The notes under the pieces: generated by a model | What the model was told of the DNA's origin: nothing | The model's input: the letters and a program-made list of their open reading frames with translations, nothing else | The model's database searches: none | Shown here: one piece after another, positions 17,051 through 25,708 of the stretch | How the letters are laid out: each line of letters begins with the position of its first letter | Position numbering within the stretch: position 1 is the first letter of the stretch | Position numbers and translations under genes: made by a program | Source: Vulcanimicrobium alpinum | GTDB lineage: Bacteria > Vulcanimicrobiota > Vulcanimicrobiia > Vulcanimicrobiales > Vulcanimicrobiaceae | Length of the DNA stretch: 64,000 nucleotides | Assembly: GCF_027923555.1 (NCBI RefSeq) | Contig: NZ_AP025523.1 | Coordinates: 186,001 to 250,000 of the forward strand | Reading direction: 5' to 3'

Positions 17051-18058
17051 TTACATCTTGTACGAGTGCAGGCCGCTGATCCAGATGTTCACGCCGAGAT
17101 AGCAGAAGACGATCGAGGCGAAGCCGATCACGCTGACCCAGGCGGTGCGCGTTCCGCGCCATTCCGGACGCGTGTGCAGATGCATGTACATCGCGTACAC
17201 GATCCACGAAGCGAGCGCCGCGGTCTCCTTCGGATCCCATTGCCAGTAGGCGCCCCACGCCTCTTTCGCCCACATCGCGCCGGTGATGATCCCGAGCGAG
17301 AGCAGCGGCAGTCCGACCGCGACGATGCGGTACTGCATCACGTCGAGCCGCGCGAGTGACGGCAAACCGGCCAGCCATTGCGCGAGCGCATCGCCCGCGC
17401 CGGCGGCCGGCGCGATCGCCGGCGTATCGATCCGCGTCACGCCCGGCGTTGCCGCGTTCGCCGCGACGCTCGCCGACGACGATGCCGGCAGCGTGACGCC
17501 GACGGTCCCGCCGCCGGGCGCGGCCGCGACCGCGCGCAGCGTCGCGCCGTGGCGCGCGTACCGCTGTTCCGCGTAGGCTTTGAGCAGGTAGATCAGCGAG
17601 ACGCAGAACGCGACCATGAACGATGCGTACGACGCGATCACGATCGGGACGTGGATCTTGATCCAGTACGACTGCAGTGCGGGCACCGCCGGCATGTAGC
17701 CTTCGTTCCAGGTCGTCGCGTAGCCGAGCGCGATCGCCGCGAGCGCGAGTACCGGGCCCCCGACGAACGCAAGGTCGTAGCGGAACGCGAACACGAGAAA
17801 CACCAGCACCGCGACCGCGCTGAAGAGCGAGAGCGATCCGTAGAGGTTGGTGAGCGGCCAGATCCCCGTCATCCACCAGCGCGCGCCGAGTTCGGCGAAC
17901 TGGGCGGCGCAGCCAGCGATTGCGAGCGGAAGCCCGATCGTTCGCAGCACGGGCGTGCGCAGCAGGAAGTAGCCGAGCAGGACGAATGCGCCGGTGACGT
18001 AGGCGGCGATCCCGATGACGAGCAGTCCTTGATCGAGCGTCTGACGGAACGGGTCCAT
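17051..18058 (-). CDS. ccsA: System II cytochrome c biogenesis protein CcsA/ResC
   Basis: This 335-aa polytopic membrane protein, with ResB, carries heme across the membrane and attaches it to apocytochrome c. The WWD heme-handling motif is clear near residue 275 (EAWGAYWQWDPKETAALASW). Conserved histidines lie on both sides (WIKIHVPIVIASY; AMYMHLHTRPEWRG). A long Ala/Pro/Gly-rich loop at about residues 160-205 is unusual for the family but contains no frame break. It starts 8 bp after the ResB stop. It would serve the cytochrome b-c fusion and the monoheme cytochrome of this window. Confidence 0.92.
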   Translation of the reverse strand: MDPFRQTLDQGLLVIGIAAYVTGAFVLLGYFLLRTPVLRTIGLPLAIAGCAAQFAELGARWWMTGIWPLTNLYGSLSLFSAVAVLVFLVFAFRYDLAFVGGPVLALAAIALGYATTWNEGYMPAVPALQSYWIKIHVPIVIASYASFMVAFCVSLIYLLKAYAEQRYARHGATLRAVAAAPGGGTVGVTLPASSSASVAANAATPGVTRIDTPAIAPAAGAGDALAQWLAGLPSLARLDVMQYRIVAVGLPLLSLGIITGAMWAKEAWGAYWQWDPKETAALASWIVYAMYMHLHTRPEWRGTRTAWVSVIGFASIVFCYLGVNIWISGLHSYKM

Positions 18059-18066
18059 AGGTCTCC

Positions 18067-19494
18067 TTATACGCCGCCGAGGACGGTTTCGGCCGTGACT
18101 TCGGTGGCCGGACCGGCTCCGCGCTCGGTCCGCGTGAGCGCCTCGACGATCTCGCGGAAGCGGTCCTCGAAGACATCGTAGCCCTTGACGGTCGTCGCCG
18201 CCAGGCCGACCTCGGTCGCGCCGTCGACGGCCCGCGCCGTCACGAACAGCCGCGCGGGGAGGAAGTAGAACGAGATGCACAGCCCGGCGAGCAGGACGAA
18301 CGCGCCCAGGCCAACGATCGGGATCCCCGGATCGTAGCGATACTGGAAGCCGGAGTAGAGCACGTAGCGCGCCGGCGTGAGCGCGTAGCCGGCCCCCAGA
18401 TCCAGGGGCTGGCCTAGCGCGACCAGCGCGCTGCCGACGGGACGATCGCCGTCGTATGCCTGGATGACGATCCCGGGGTCGTTCGGACGCGGATCGGCCG
18501 CGGGCTGACCGCTGGCGCGGTCGATCGTGCCGACGAAGCGCGTGTATTGGATCGCGCGCGACGTGCCGCCAATCGGAAACCCTTCGCCTTCCTTGAGCGG
18601 GTGATCGGGGCCGCCCGGGACCGGCTTGCCGTCCTTCGTCAGCCGGAAATCGATCGCGAAGCCGTACGATGCCTGATAGATCAGCGTGCCGTCGATGTCG
18701 TAGGGCTGGTTGACGCGAATTACCGCGTCGTGGACGCGGCCGTCGCGGCCGGTCACCTTCGCGTTGGAGACGTAGTCGATCGGCTGGTAGACGATCCCGG
18801 ACTTCGTGCGCACCGGATCGATGCGATAGGCGAAACGCTGCAGCGCGATCCTCGCGCCGTTCTCCGGGATCGTCGCGGTCTGTCCACTGAGCACCGCGAA
18901 CTGGCCGCTGTAGCCCTTCGCCCAGTAGATCGTCGTTCCGATCGCGATGACGACGAAGCCGACGTGCGCGACGAGAACGCCGCGCCGTGCCCAATTGTTC
19001 TTATCGGCGAACGTCCACTCGGTGCCGCCGAACTCGCGCTTGCGCACCTGCCAGCCGCGCGCCCCGAAGAACGCCGCCAGCCGCTCGCGGACCACGTCGA
19101 CGTCGCCGGGGACGCGCAGCGTCGCGTGCAGCGGGATCTTCTCGACCTTCACCGGAGCCAGCCGCGGGATCCGCCGCGGGATCACCTTGGTGAACGTCGC
19201 GGCCGTCATCGAGCACAGGATGAGGCCCAGTACGCCGATGTACGCCGCGCTGTGGTAGATGTTCGCGAGGTCGAGCCGCGCGATGAGCCGCGCGAGCGGC
19301 GGCGCGTAGTTGGCCGCATAGAACGACGGATCTTTCCCCTGCTCGATCACCACGCCGATCAGCGTCAAGAGCGCCCAGATCCCGAGCAGCGAGACGCCGA
19401 ACGTCACGTTGGCGAACAGCGCGACGAGCTCGTTCCAGCCCTCGCGCAACGGCCGCAGCGCGCCCAGCGCTACGCCTCCGCTTCGCGCTTCCAC
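18067..19494 (-). CDS. resB: System II cytochrome c biogenesis protein ResB/Ccs1
   Basis: This 475-aa membrane protein is the partner of CcsA. The N-terminus has FANVTFGVSLLGIWALLTLIG and SAAYIGVLGLILCSMTAATF helices, then a large outer domain (NNWARRGVLVAHVGFVVIAIG marks the third helix), and a last helix near residue 390 (GLGAFVLLAGLCISFYF). I used the GTG at 19494 because GGAGGGG stands just before it. It overlaps the end of tatC by 25 bp; a TTG at 19449 is the alternative. The frame extends further upstream only as a shadow of tatC. Confidence 0.88.
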   Translation of the reverse strand: MEARSGGVALGALRPLREGWNELVALFANVTFGVSLLGIWALLTLIGVVIEQGKDPSFYAANYAPPLARLIARLDLANIYHSAAYIGVLGLILCSMTAATFTKVIPRRIPRLAPVKVEKIPLHATLRVPGDVDVVRERLAAFFGARGWQVRKREFGGTEWTFADKNNWARRGVLVAHVGFVVIAIGTTIYWAKGYSGQFAVLSGQTATIPENGARIALQRFAYRIDPVRTKSGIVYQPIDYVSNAKVTGRDGRVHDAVIRVNQPYDIDGTLIYQASYGFAIDFRLTKDGKPVPGGPDHPLKEGEGFPIGGTSRAIQYTRFVGTIDRASGQPAADPRPNDPGIVIQAYDGDRPVGSALVALGQPLDLGAGYALTPARYVLYSGFQYRYDPGIPIVGLGAFVLLAGLCISFYFLPARLFVTARAVDGATEVGLAATTVKGYDVFEDRFREIVEALTRTERGAGPATEVTAETVLGGV

Positions 19495-20246
19495 CGCCCC
19501 TCCATGAACACGATGAGCCAGATCGCCGCTTCGAACAGCACGTACATCGGCGTCGCGATCAGCATCATCGTTGCGGGGTTGCCGTCGGGCGCGAGCACGC
19601 CGCCGGTCACGAGCATTCCGAAGATGATGTATCGCCGATAGGTGCGCAGCATCGTGCTGTTGACCAGACCGATGCGCGCCAGCAGCAGCATTACCACCGG
19701 CGTCTGGAAGACGAGCGCGAATGCGAGGAACAGCAGCAGAACGAAATTGATCGTCGACTCGATGCCGAACGTCGGATCGGCGATCGAGCTGGTGATCCCG
19801 ATCAGCGCGCTCACCACGCGCGGGATCACGAAGACGTGCGCGAACGCGACCCCGGCGAGCGCCAAGCCGAACGACGGCGCGATGTACGAGTACACCGCTC
19901 GGCGCGTCTTCGGGTGGACCGCCGGCACGACGAACATCCAGATCTGATACAGCAGCATCGGCAGGCCGAGCACGATCGCGCCGTAGATCGCAAACTTGAA
20001 GATTGCCCACACCGCGTCGGTCGGCCCAAAGGCGTGCAGGACGACTTTGTCACCGAAATAGAGGCGCGTCAGGGGGCGGATCGCCTGCTGTGCGGGCCAC
20101 AGCAGGAGCACGGCCAGGCCGAGCACGGTCGCGACGCAGATCGCCAGCCGGTTCCGGAGCTCCCGCAGGTGCTCCGTGAACGGCATCTCCTTCTGGTCCC
20201 ACTCCGCGTCCGGCTCGCGCGCGCCGACCGGGCGCTCGGCGAGCAC
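19470..20246 (-). CDS. tatC: Sec-independent protein translocase TatC
   Basis: This is the core receptor of the twin-arginine translocon, 258 aa, with six transmembrane helices. The conserved cytoplasmic N-terminal motif MPFTEHLRELRNRL is present at residue 21, and the P-R-Y-S loop is represented by FVVPAVHPKTRR. GTG at 20246 lies 3 bp after the TatA stop. It would export the Rieske protein, whose twin-arginine leader is visible at 1494-2126. Confidence 0.95.
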   Translation of the reverse strand: MLAERPVGAREPDAEWDQKEMPFTEHLRELRNRLAICVATVLGLAVLLLWPAQQAIRPLTRLYFGDKVVLHAFGPTDAVWAIFKFAIYGAIVLGLPMLLYQIWMFVVPAVHPKTRRAVYSYIAPSFGLALAGVAFAHVFVIPRVVSALIGITSSIADPTFGIESTINFVLLLFLAFALVFQTPVVMLLLARIGLVNSTMLRTYRRYIIFGMLVTGGVLAPDGNPATMMLIATPMYVLFEAAIWLIVFMEGRWKREAEA

Positions 20247-20249
20247 GCG

Positions 20250-20549
20250 CTACGCGCGGGGCGGGGCGACTGAGGTCGGGCCGGGCGCGCCGGTCTGCGG
20301 GTCGGGGACGACGGTCGGCTGACCGACCCCGTTCACGCTGGTCGCCGCTTCGGCCGCGTGGACCTCGCCCTCGACGCGGCGGCGCGCTTCGTCGCGGGCG
20401 CGCTCGGCGGCGAGATCCGCCTCGGCCTGACCGACCAGGAACTCTTTCTTGGCCTGTCCGGCGCTGCGCGCCAGTTTCGGCAGCTTGTCGACGCCGAAGA
20501 GCAGAATCGCCGCGCCGGCGATGAGCATGATTTCCGTGGTTCCGAGCAT
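20250..20549 (-). CDS. tatA: TatA/TatB-type translocase subunit
   Basis: This 99-aa protein has one N-terminal transmembrane helix (IMLIAGAAILLFGVDKLPKLAR, with the family FG hinge) and a charged amphipathic helix (AKKEFLVGQAEADLAAERARDEARRR). The tail is Pro/Thr/Val-rich and disordered. It pairs with tatC immediately downstream. Only one TatA-like gene is present, so it may serve both A and B roles, as in minimal Tat systems. Confidence 0.9.
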   Translation of the reverse strand: MLGTTEIMLIAGAAILLFGVDKLPKLARSAGQAKKEFLVGQAEADLAAERARDEARRRVEGEVHAAEAATSVNGVGQPTVVPDPQTGAPGPTSVAPPRA

Positions 20550-20570
20550 GGGATTCTCCGGATAAACGTT

Positions 20571-21527
20571 TTAGAGGAGGGCGTCGGCCAGGGCGGCGAG
20601 TTCCGTGCGGGCCGGGGCGTTTCCGAGGGGCGCGAGCGACTGCTTCGCCCGTTCGAGGTAGCCGGCAAGGGCGGCTTCGGTCTTGGCGAGCCCCCCGTGG
20701 ATGCCGATCCCGGCGACGATACCCGCGATCCGCTCGCGCGTGTCGTCGTCCTCGGCGAAGAAACGTTCGACGTCGGAACGGAATTCCCGATCACCCGACT
20801 CCAGCGCGAGGACGAGCGGAACGGTCATCTTCCGCTCCCGCAGGTCGTTCCCCACCGGCTTGCCCAGCGTCGCCTCGTCGGCGGTGAGGTCGAGCAGGTC
20901 GTCACGCATCTGGAACGCGATCCCGTACGCGGTCCCGAAGTCGCGCAGGGCCTTGACCGCGAATGGCGAGGCGCCCGCCGCAAGCGCGCCGCACTCGGCC
21001 GAGGCGGCGAAGAGCGAGGCGGTCTTCTTCGTCGCCACCTCGACGTAGTTCGCGAACGTCGTCTCGAGATCGCCGAGCGCCCGCAATTGCAGCACCTCGC
21101 CGTCGGTGATGTCGGCGAGCGTCGCGGAGAGCACGTGCGGGATCGGATGCGCGTACTCGGCGGTGACGTTCTTGAAGATCCACGCGAACAGATAGTCGCC
21201 GGCAAGGACGCTGACGCGGTTCCCGAAGTCGACCGCGGTCGCGTTCACGCCGCGCCGCGTGTCGGCGTTGTCGACGACGTCGTCGTGGATGAGCGTCGCG
21301 ACGTGGATCAGTTCCATGAACGCGGCGAGGCGCAGGTGCTCGGCGGCGTCGCCGCCGACCGCCTCCGCCGCGAGCAGCGCGAAGCGCGGGCGCAGCCGCT
21401 TTCCGCCCGCGTCGAGCATCCGCCGCACCGCTTCGGTGATCAGCTCGTTCTCGGTCTGAAAATCGTTGCGGAAGAAGTTCTCGACGAGCGCGTAGAGATC
21501 GCGGCCGGGCTGCGCGCGGTGCAGCAT
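20571..21527 (-). CDS. all-trans polyprenyl diphosphate synthase
   Basis: This 318-aa prenyltransferase makes the isoprenoid side chain of menaquinone. The two Asp-rich motifs are present: LIHDDVVDNADTRRG near residue 80 and QMRDDLLDLTAD near residue 210. Also visible are the substrate-binding GGKRLRPRF near residue 42 and DYLFAWIFKNV. The ATG at 21527 overlaps the methyltransferase stop in a TGATG, so the two genes are translationally coupled. That supports a quinone role over a general isoprenoid role. Confidence 0.92.
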   Translation of the reverse strand: MLHRAQPGRDLYALVENFFRNDFQTENELITEAVRRMLDAGGKRLRPRFALLAAEAVGGDAAEHLRLAAFMELIHVATLIHDDVVDNADTRRGVNATAVDFGNRVSVLAGDYLFAWIFKNVTAEYAHPIPHVLSATLADITDGEVLQLRALGDLETTFANYVEVATKKTASLFAASAECGALAAGASPFAVKALRDFGTAYGIAFQMRDDLLDLTADEATLGKPVGNDLRERKMTVPLVLALESGDREFRSDVERFFAEDDDTRERIAGIVAGIGIHGGLAKTEAALAGYLERAKQSLAPLGNAPARTELAALADALL

Positions 21528-22222
21528 CAGGCGAACCCGACGTGCGCGGCGATCGCGCCCGCGCCGAGCCGCAGGTAGCGCACGTCGCGGAACCCGGCGA
21601 TGCGGAAACGTTCCGCGAGGCCGTCGGCGTCGGGGAAGTTCGTCAGCGAGTTGGGGAGATACGTGTACGCGCGTTTCGATCCGCCGACCAGTCCGCCGAT
21701 GAGTGGGACGAGGCCGTAGAAGTAGACGCCGAACGCGCGCCGCACCAGCGGGTTGGGCGGCTTGGTGACGTCGAGGTTGACGAAACGCGTCCCCGGCTTG
21801 AGGACGCGTCGCGCCTCCTTGAGCGTAGCGACGATATCGACGACGTTGCGCATCGAGAAGCCCATCGTCGCACCGTCGAAGGTCGCGTCGGCAAACGGCA
21901 GCTGCGTCACGTCGCCCTCGACGAAGGTCGCCCGGCCGCCGGCGTCCTCGCGCGGCGCGCGGGCGCGCGCCCCGTCGAGCATCGGAACGGTGAAGTCGAC
22001 GCCGGTGACGGTCAGGCTGGGATCGGTCCGCAGCAGGTGGAATACGAGATCGCCGGTCCCGCAGCACAGGTCGACCACGTGCCCGCCCTTGGGGGCCGCG
22101 AGTTCGGCGACGGCACGCTTGCGCCACGCCTCGTCGATCCCTGCGGTAAGGAGTCGGTTCGCGCGGTCGTACCGCGGTGCGATCGCCGCGAACATCTCGC
22201 GGACATACAGGGCCTTATCCAT
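21527..22222 (-). CDS. menG: demethylmenaquinone methyltransferase (MenG/UbiE family)
   Basis: This SAM-dependent methyltransferase (231 aa from the ATG at 22222) performs the last step of menaquinone synthesis. The family start is YVREMFAAIAPRYDRANRLL. Motif I is VVDLCCGTGDLVFHLL, followed by GVDFTVPML and the UbiE signature FADATFDGATMGFSMRNV. The frame is open to an ATG at 22282, but the added residues are proline-rich and not family-like, so the inner ATG is preferred. No strong ribosome site is visible at either. It is coupled to the polyprenyl synthase. Confidence 0.9.
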   Translation of the reverse strand: MDKALYVREMFAAIAPRYDRANRLLTAGIDEAWRKRAVAELAAPKGGHVVDLCCGTGDLVFHLLRTDPSLTVTGVDFTVPMLDGARARAPREDAGGRATFVEGDVTQLPFADATFDGATMGFSMRNVVDIVATLKEARRVLKPGTRFVNLDVTKPPNPLVRRAFGVYFYGLVPLIGGLVGGSKRAYTYLPNSLTNFPDADGLAERFRIAGFRDVRYLRLGAGAIAAHVGFA

Positions 22223-22327
22223 GGTCGAGCGACCGTGCGTGTTCGGCGGCGGGGGGATGATCCACTCTGAGCCTCCTTCCATGGGACGCCGGCCGCCGGG
22301 GCGAGGTTGCCCGTGCGGCGCCCGGGC

Positions 22328-23359
22328 TCACGTCCAGCGCTTGTAGCGGAAGTACGCGACGAGGGCGATCGCCGCGGCGACCTGCGAGCCGACACCGATG
22401 ACCCAGAACGACCGCGGGCTTTGGATCCCGGCGACCATCCAGCCGAAGTTCTGGCCGAAGAATCCGGTGATGTACGTCAGCGGCAGAAAGATCGTCGCGA
22501 TCACCGTGAGCTGCTTGGCGATCTCGCCCTGCTGGTGCGCCTCGGAGGAGAGGTGGATGTCGAGCGTGCTGTTGAGCAGGTCGCGGATCGAATCGATCTG
22601 ATCGGTCACCCGCGCCGCATGGTCGGCGACGTCGCGGAAGTACGCGTTCATCGAGCGGTCGGCGGTGAGTTCGCTGCGCAGCAGCGTGCTCAGGATGTCG
22701 CGGACCGGCGCGACCGCGCGCTTGAGCGCGATGAGATCGCGCTTGAACAGCAGAACGCGCCGCAGGAGCAGCCGCGGATGAGTGCGCTTGCGCTCGCCGA
22801 GCACCGCGTTCTCGATCCCGACGAGCCGCTCGTCGTACTCGACCGTCACCGGATGGTACGCGTCGACGACGACGTCGAGGATGACGTAGAGCAGGCTGAC
22901 CGGATCGTACGCGACGCCGCTGCGTTCGGTCCAGCGGCGTTCGATCTCGTCGAGCGGGAAGACCGGGTGCGCGCGGATCGTCACGACGAAGTTCTTGCCG
23001 ACGAACACCGCGAGTTCGTGCTCGATCAGTTGCCCGTCCGCGTCAAGCGACGCGGCGTGCAGCACGACCAGCAGGTAGTCGTCGTAGGTCTCGACCTTCG
23101 GGCGTTCGTGGACGAGCGCCGCATCTTCGACGGCGGTCGGGTGGAGGGAGAACTCCTCCTTGAGCATGGCGAGGTCGTCCGGCGTCGGCTCGGCCAGATC
23201 GAACCACACGAACGTGCTCGCGTCCTTCAGCAGTTCGCTGATCTCGGCGGGATTGCGCAGCGAGCGCGGCCCGGCACCGTCCGTGAAGATCAGACAGCGC
23301 GACTCGTGTTCTTCTGAGATCGCCGGCGTCGCGCGGTACTCGCGCGGCTTCGCGATCAC
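22328..23359 (-). CDS. corA: CorA-family divalent metal ion transporter
   Basis: This 343-aa member of the CorA family has a long cytoplasmic N-terminal domain and two C-terminal helices. The first helix ends in YITGFFGQNFGWM, so the usual GMN selectivity triplet reads GQN. The second helix is VIGVGSQVAAAIALVAYF, followed by a basic tail. CorA proteins form pentameric Mg2+/Co2+ channels; the altered triplet may change ion choice. Its ATG overlaps the TatD stop (ATGA). Confidence 0.88.
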   Translation of the reverse strand: MIAKPREYRATPAISEEHESRCLIFTDGAGPRSLRNPAEISELLKDASTFVWFDLAEPTPDDLAMLKEEFSLHPTAVEDAALVHERPKVETYDDYLLVVLHAASLDADGQLIEHELAVFVGKNFVVTIRAHPVFPLDEIERRWTERSGVAYDPVSLLYVILDVVVDAYHPVTVEYDERLVGIENAVLGERKRTHPRLLLRRVLLFKRDLIALKRAVAPVRDILSTLLRSELTADRSMNAYFRDVADHAARVTDQIDSIRDLLNSTLDIHLSSEAHQQGEIAKQLTVIATIFLPLTYITGFFGQNFGWMVAGIQSPRSFWVIGVGSQVAAAIALVAYFRYKRWT

Positions 23360-24138
23360 GCCGCCACCGGCAGGGCCAGGATACGGCGGGCGTTCGCGTC
23401 GGATCGCGCCGTCACGGTCGCGACGTCGACGCCCAGCACGCCGGCGACGACCCGCGCGGTCTCGGCGACGAACGCGGGCTCGTTGCGCTTCCCGCGATAC
23501 GGGATCGGCGCGAGATACGGGCAGTCGGTCTCGAGGACGACCGCGTCGAGCCCGGCGCGCCGGACCGCGTCGCGCAACGGCTGCGCGGTCTTGAACGTGA
23601 CGACGCCGCCGATCCCCAACGCGAGCCCGAACTCGCCGGTGAAGACCGCCGCTTCCTCGGAGCTCCCGGTGAAGCAGTGCACGATCCCGCGCTGCGAGGC
23701 CGCGTCGTAGCCGGCGCGCAGGGCCGCGACGAAGTCGTCGTGGGCCTCGCGCTGGTGAAAGATCAGCGGGAGGTCGCGGGCGCGCGCGTAGGCGAGCTGC
23801 GCACGGAGCACCTCGCGCTGCACATCGCGCGGACTGTGATCGTAGTGATAGTCCAGCCCCGTCTCGCCGACCGCGACGACGCGCGCGCCGAAGCGCTCGC
23901 GCAGCGCGTCGAACGCCGCGGCGATCTCGGCCGGCGCGTCCTTCGCCTCGTGCGGATGGATCCCGATCGTCGCCGCCAATCCGTATCGCTCAGCCGCTTC
24001 GCATGCACGGCGGCTATCCTCGACGTCGCAGCCGACCGTTACGATCGCGTCGACCCCGGCGTCACGTGCGCGCGCGAGCATCGCGGGGCGGTCGTCGTCG
24101 AACGCGCGGTCGTGCACGTGGGCATGCGTGTCGATCAT
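23356..24138 (-). CDS. tatD: TatD-family metal-dependent DNase
   Basis: This is a 260-aa TIM-barrel hydrolase of the amidohydrolase superfamily. Metal ligands are visible as THAHVHD (residues 4-6), GETGLDYHYD, FHQREAHDD, VHCFTGS and LETDCPYLAP. Family members are 3'-5' exonucleases that process damaged DNA or RNA. It is the first gene of the tatD-corA pair. Its ATG is only 20 bp from the divergent GTG of the next gene, so its promoter must lie inside that gene or be very compact. Confidence 0.92.
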   Translation of the reverse strand: MIDTHAHVHDRAFDDDRPAMLARARDAGVDAIVTVGCDVEDSRRACEAAERYGLAATIGIHPHEAKDAPAEIAAAFDALRERFGARVVAVGETGLDYHYDHSPRDVQREVLRAQLAYARARDLPLIFHQREAHDDFVAALRAGYDAASQRGIVHCFTGSSEEAAVFTGEFGLALGIGGVVTFKTAQPLRDAVRRAGLDAVVLETDCPYLAPIPYRGKRNEPAFVAETARVVAGVLGVDVATVTARSDANARRILALPVAA

Positions 24139-24158
24139 GGTGAAGTCTTAGGCTCCTC

Positions 24159-25145
24159 GTGCAGCTGTTCCCCGAGCGCTCCTATACCTACGGCCGCCGG
24201 TTTCTGGCGATCGCGCTCGTTCTCTCGCTGTTCATTCACGGCGCCGGGGGAACGATCTGGGCGCTCTACGGCCGCCGCATCACCGCGCAGGTGCAGAAGA
24301 TGCTGCCCCGTCCGACCCCGATGCCCGAGGTCGTCGCCCTCTCCGACGCGATCCATATCGAGAAGCGCAGGGTGCCGCGTCCTCAGCGGCGGGCACGTCC
24401 GGCGGCGGCGGTGCGCGAGCAGCGCCCGCAGCGCCCGCCGCGCGCCCGGATGGCCGTCGCGGCGACGCTTCCGGTCCCGACGCTCGCTCCGCTGGAGACG
24501 CCGCGCCCAACGCGCGAGCCGAAACCGGCGCCGACGCTGCACGCCGTGCACGCGACGATTCACCGTCCCTTGCCGGAGCCGACCGGGCGTCCGGTGCAGC
24601 AGCCGACGATCGAACCGGGGCGCGGCGCGTTCTCGCCGCAGCAGATCGCACAGCTCGAATCGCAGTTCCGCCGCACGATCGATGCAGCGCAGCGCGCGGT
24701 CGAGGAACCGCCGGCGCGCGGCGGCGCCGCCAACGTGCCGCCGCAGCACGCACCGCCCGCGACCGACCGTCTGCGTTACCAGCAGATCATGGCCGGAACG
24801 CCCGAACAGTTTCTCTCCGCGCAGGGTGACTGCGTTCCGCTGCAGGGACCGATGCCGCACGGTGCCCTGCGCGCGTACTTCATCCGCTGCGTGATCCACT
24901 ACTCCGACGGGTACTTCGAGGAAGTGTCGTTTCCGTGGACGTTCTCGTTTACGCCCCGGATGGACCCGTTCGAACATCCCGACGAGCGGATCGTGTTCGG
25001 GATGCAGGCGCCGCCGCCGGGCTTGGTGCTCCCGCAGACCTTCGCGCTCTCGCGTGCGGTGTGCTCGTTCTACCGCGCCCGCTGCGCCGCCGTCGTCAAC
25101 GCCGAGCAGCAGCGCGGCGACCCCGCATACGGCAAGCCGCCGTAA
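24159..25145 (+). CDS. TonB-like membrane-anchored proline-rich protein
   Basis: This 328-aa protein has a short cytoplasmic N-terminus, one transmembrane helix (FLAIALVLSLFIHGAGGTIWA, including the SLFIHG seen in TonB-like anchors) and a long Pro/Arg/Ala-rich stretch (residues 45-170). The C-terminal folded domain has conserved Cys residues (GDCVPLQG, FIRCVIHYSDGYFEEVSFPW, CSFYRARC). It lacks a recognisable TonB C-terminal signature, so energy transduction is only a suggestion. The start is GTG at 24159; no strong ribosome site is visible. Confidence 0.55.
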   Translation: MQLFPERSYTYGRRFLAIALVLSLFIHGAGGTIWALYGRRITAQVQKMLPRPTPMPEVVALSDAIHIEKRRVPRPQRRARPAAAVREQRPQRPPRARMAVAATLPVPTLAPLETPRPTREPKPAPTLHAVHATIHRPLPEPTGRPVQQPTIEPGRGAFSPQQIAQLESQFRRTIDAAQRAVEEPPARGGAANVPPQHAPPATDRLRYQQIMAGTPEQFLSAQGDCVPLQGPMPHGALRAYFIRCVIHYSDGYFEEVSFPWTFSFTPRMDPFEHPDERIVFGMQAPPPGLVLPQTFALSRAVCSFYRARCAAVVNAEQQRGDPAYGKPP

Positions 25146-25154
25146 GCCGGGACT

Positions 25155-25707
25155 TTAGCGCGATCTGACGGCGATGACGAGCGAGATCGCGCCGTAGATC
25201 AGGGCGAAGAGGCCGAGCGCGATGCCGGGGGCGAGGAGGCCGCCGAAGGTGACCCAGAGCAGCGCGCAGCCGAGGACGAGCGCGAGGATTCCGCCGGCCA
25301 GCCACAGCCAGGCGTCGTGCAGACGCCGCCACGTCACCGCGGCGAACACGATCGTGAGCGCGCCGATCGCGAACGCCCACTCCGCGACCGTCCACGTCAG
25401 CGCGATCAGCGAGCGCGACGCGGAAGACCGCGAAGCCGAGCGCGATCCCGATCGCGCCTTCGAGGGCGTGCAGCAGCCACGCTTTGTCGGCGCCCGTCGA
25501 TCGCAGCGCGACCACGATGCGCACGATCCCGTCGAGAATCGCGAACGCCGCGAACGCGACGACGAGCAGCGTCGAGATGTCGGCGCGGTAGAGCGCGAAG
25601 CCGCCCAGCGCGAGCGCGGCGACGCCGCGCACCGCGAACCCCGCGCGATGGAGCGTGTCGTTGGCGCCGGTGCGGGCGGGCGGCGCAGGCCGCTGCATCA
25701 CGCTCAT
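25155..25707 (-). pseudogene. HdeD/DUF308-like membrane protein, frameshifted
   Basis: This is a six-helix small membrane protein of the HdeD (DUF308) type in two frames. From the ATG at 25707: GFAVRGVAALALGGFALY, TLLVVAFAAFAILDGIVRIV and AIGIALGFAVFRVAL. After about 25420 the family sequence continues in another frame: LIALTWTVAEWAFAIGALT, WLWLAGGILALVLGCALLW and LFALIYGAISLVIAVRS, to the stop at 25155. A one-base change in CGCGTCGCGCTCGC would restore one gene. It is either a fresh mutation or a sequencing error. Confidence 0.75.
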
Positions 25708-25708
25708 G

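Noticed and set aside
24159-25145. Calling the proline-rich protein TonB
   Set aside because: The anchor and Pro-rich spacer fit, but the C-terminal domain lacks the TonB signature and no ExbB/ExbD genes are near.
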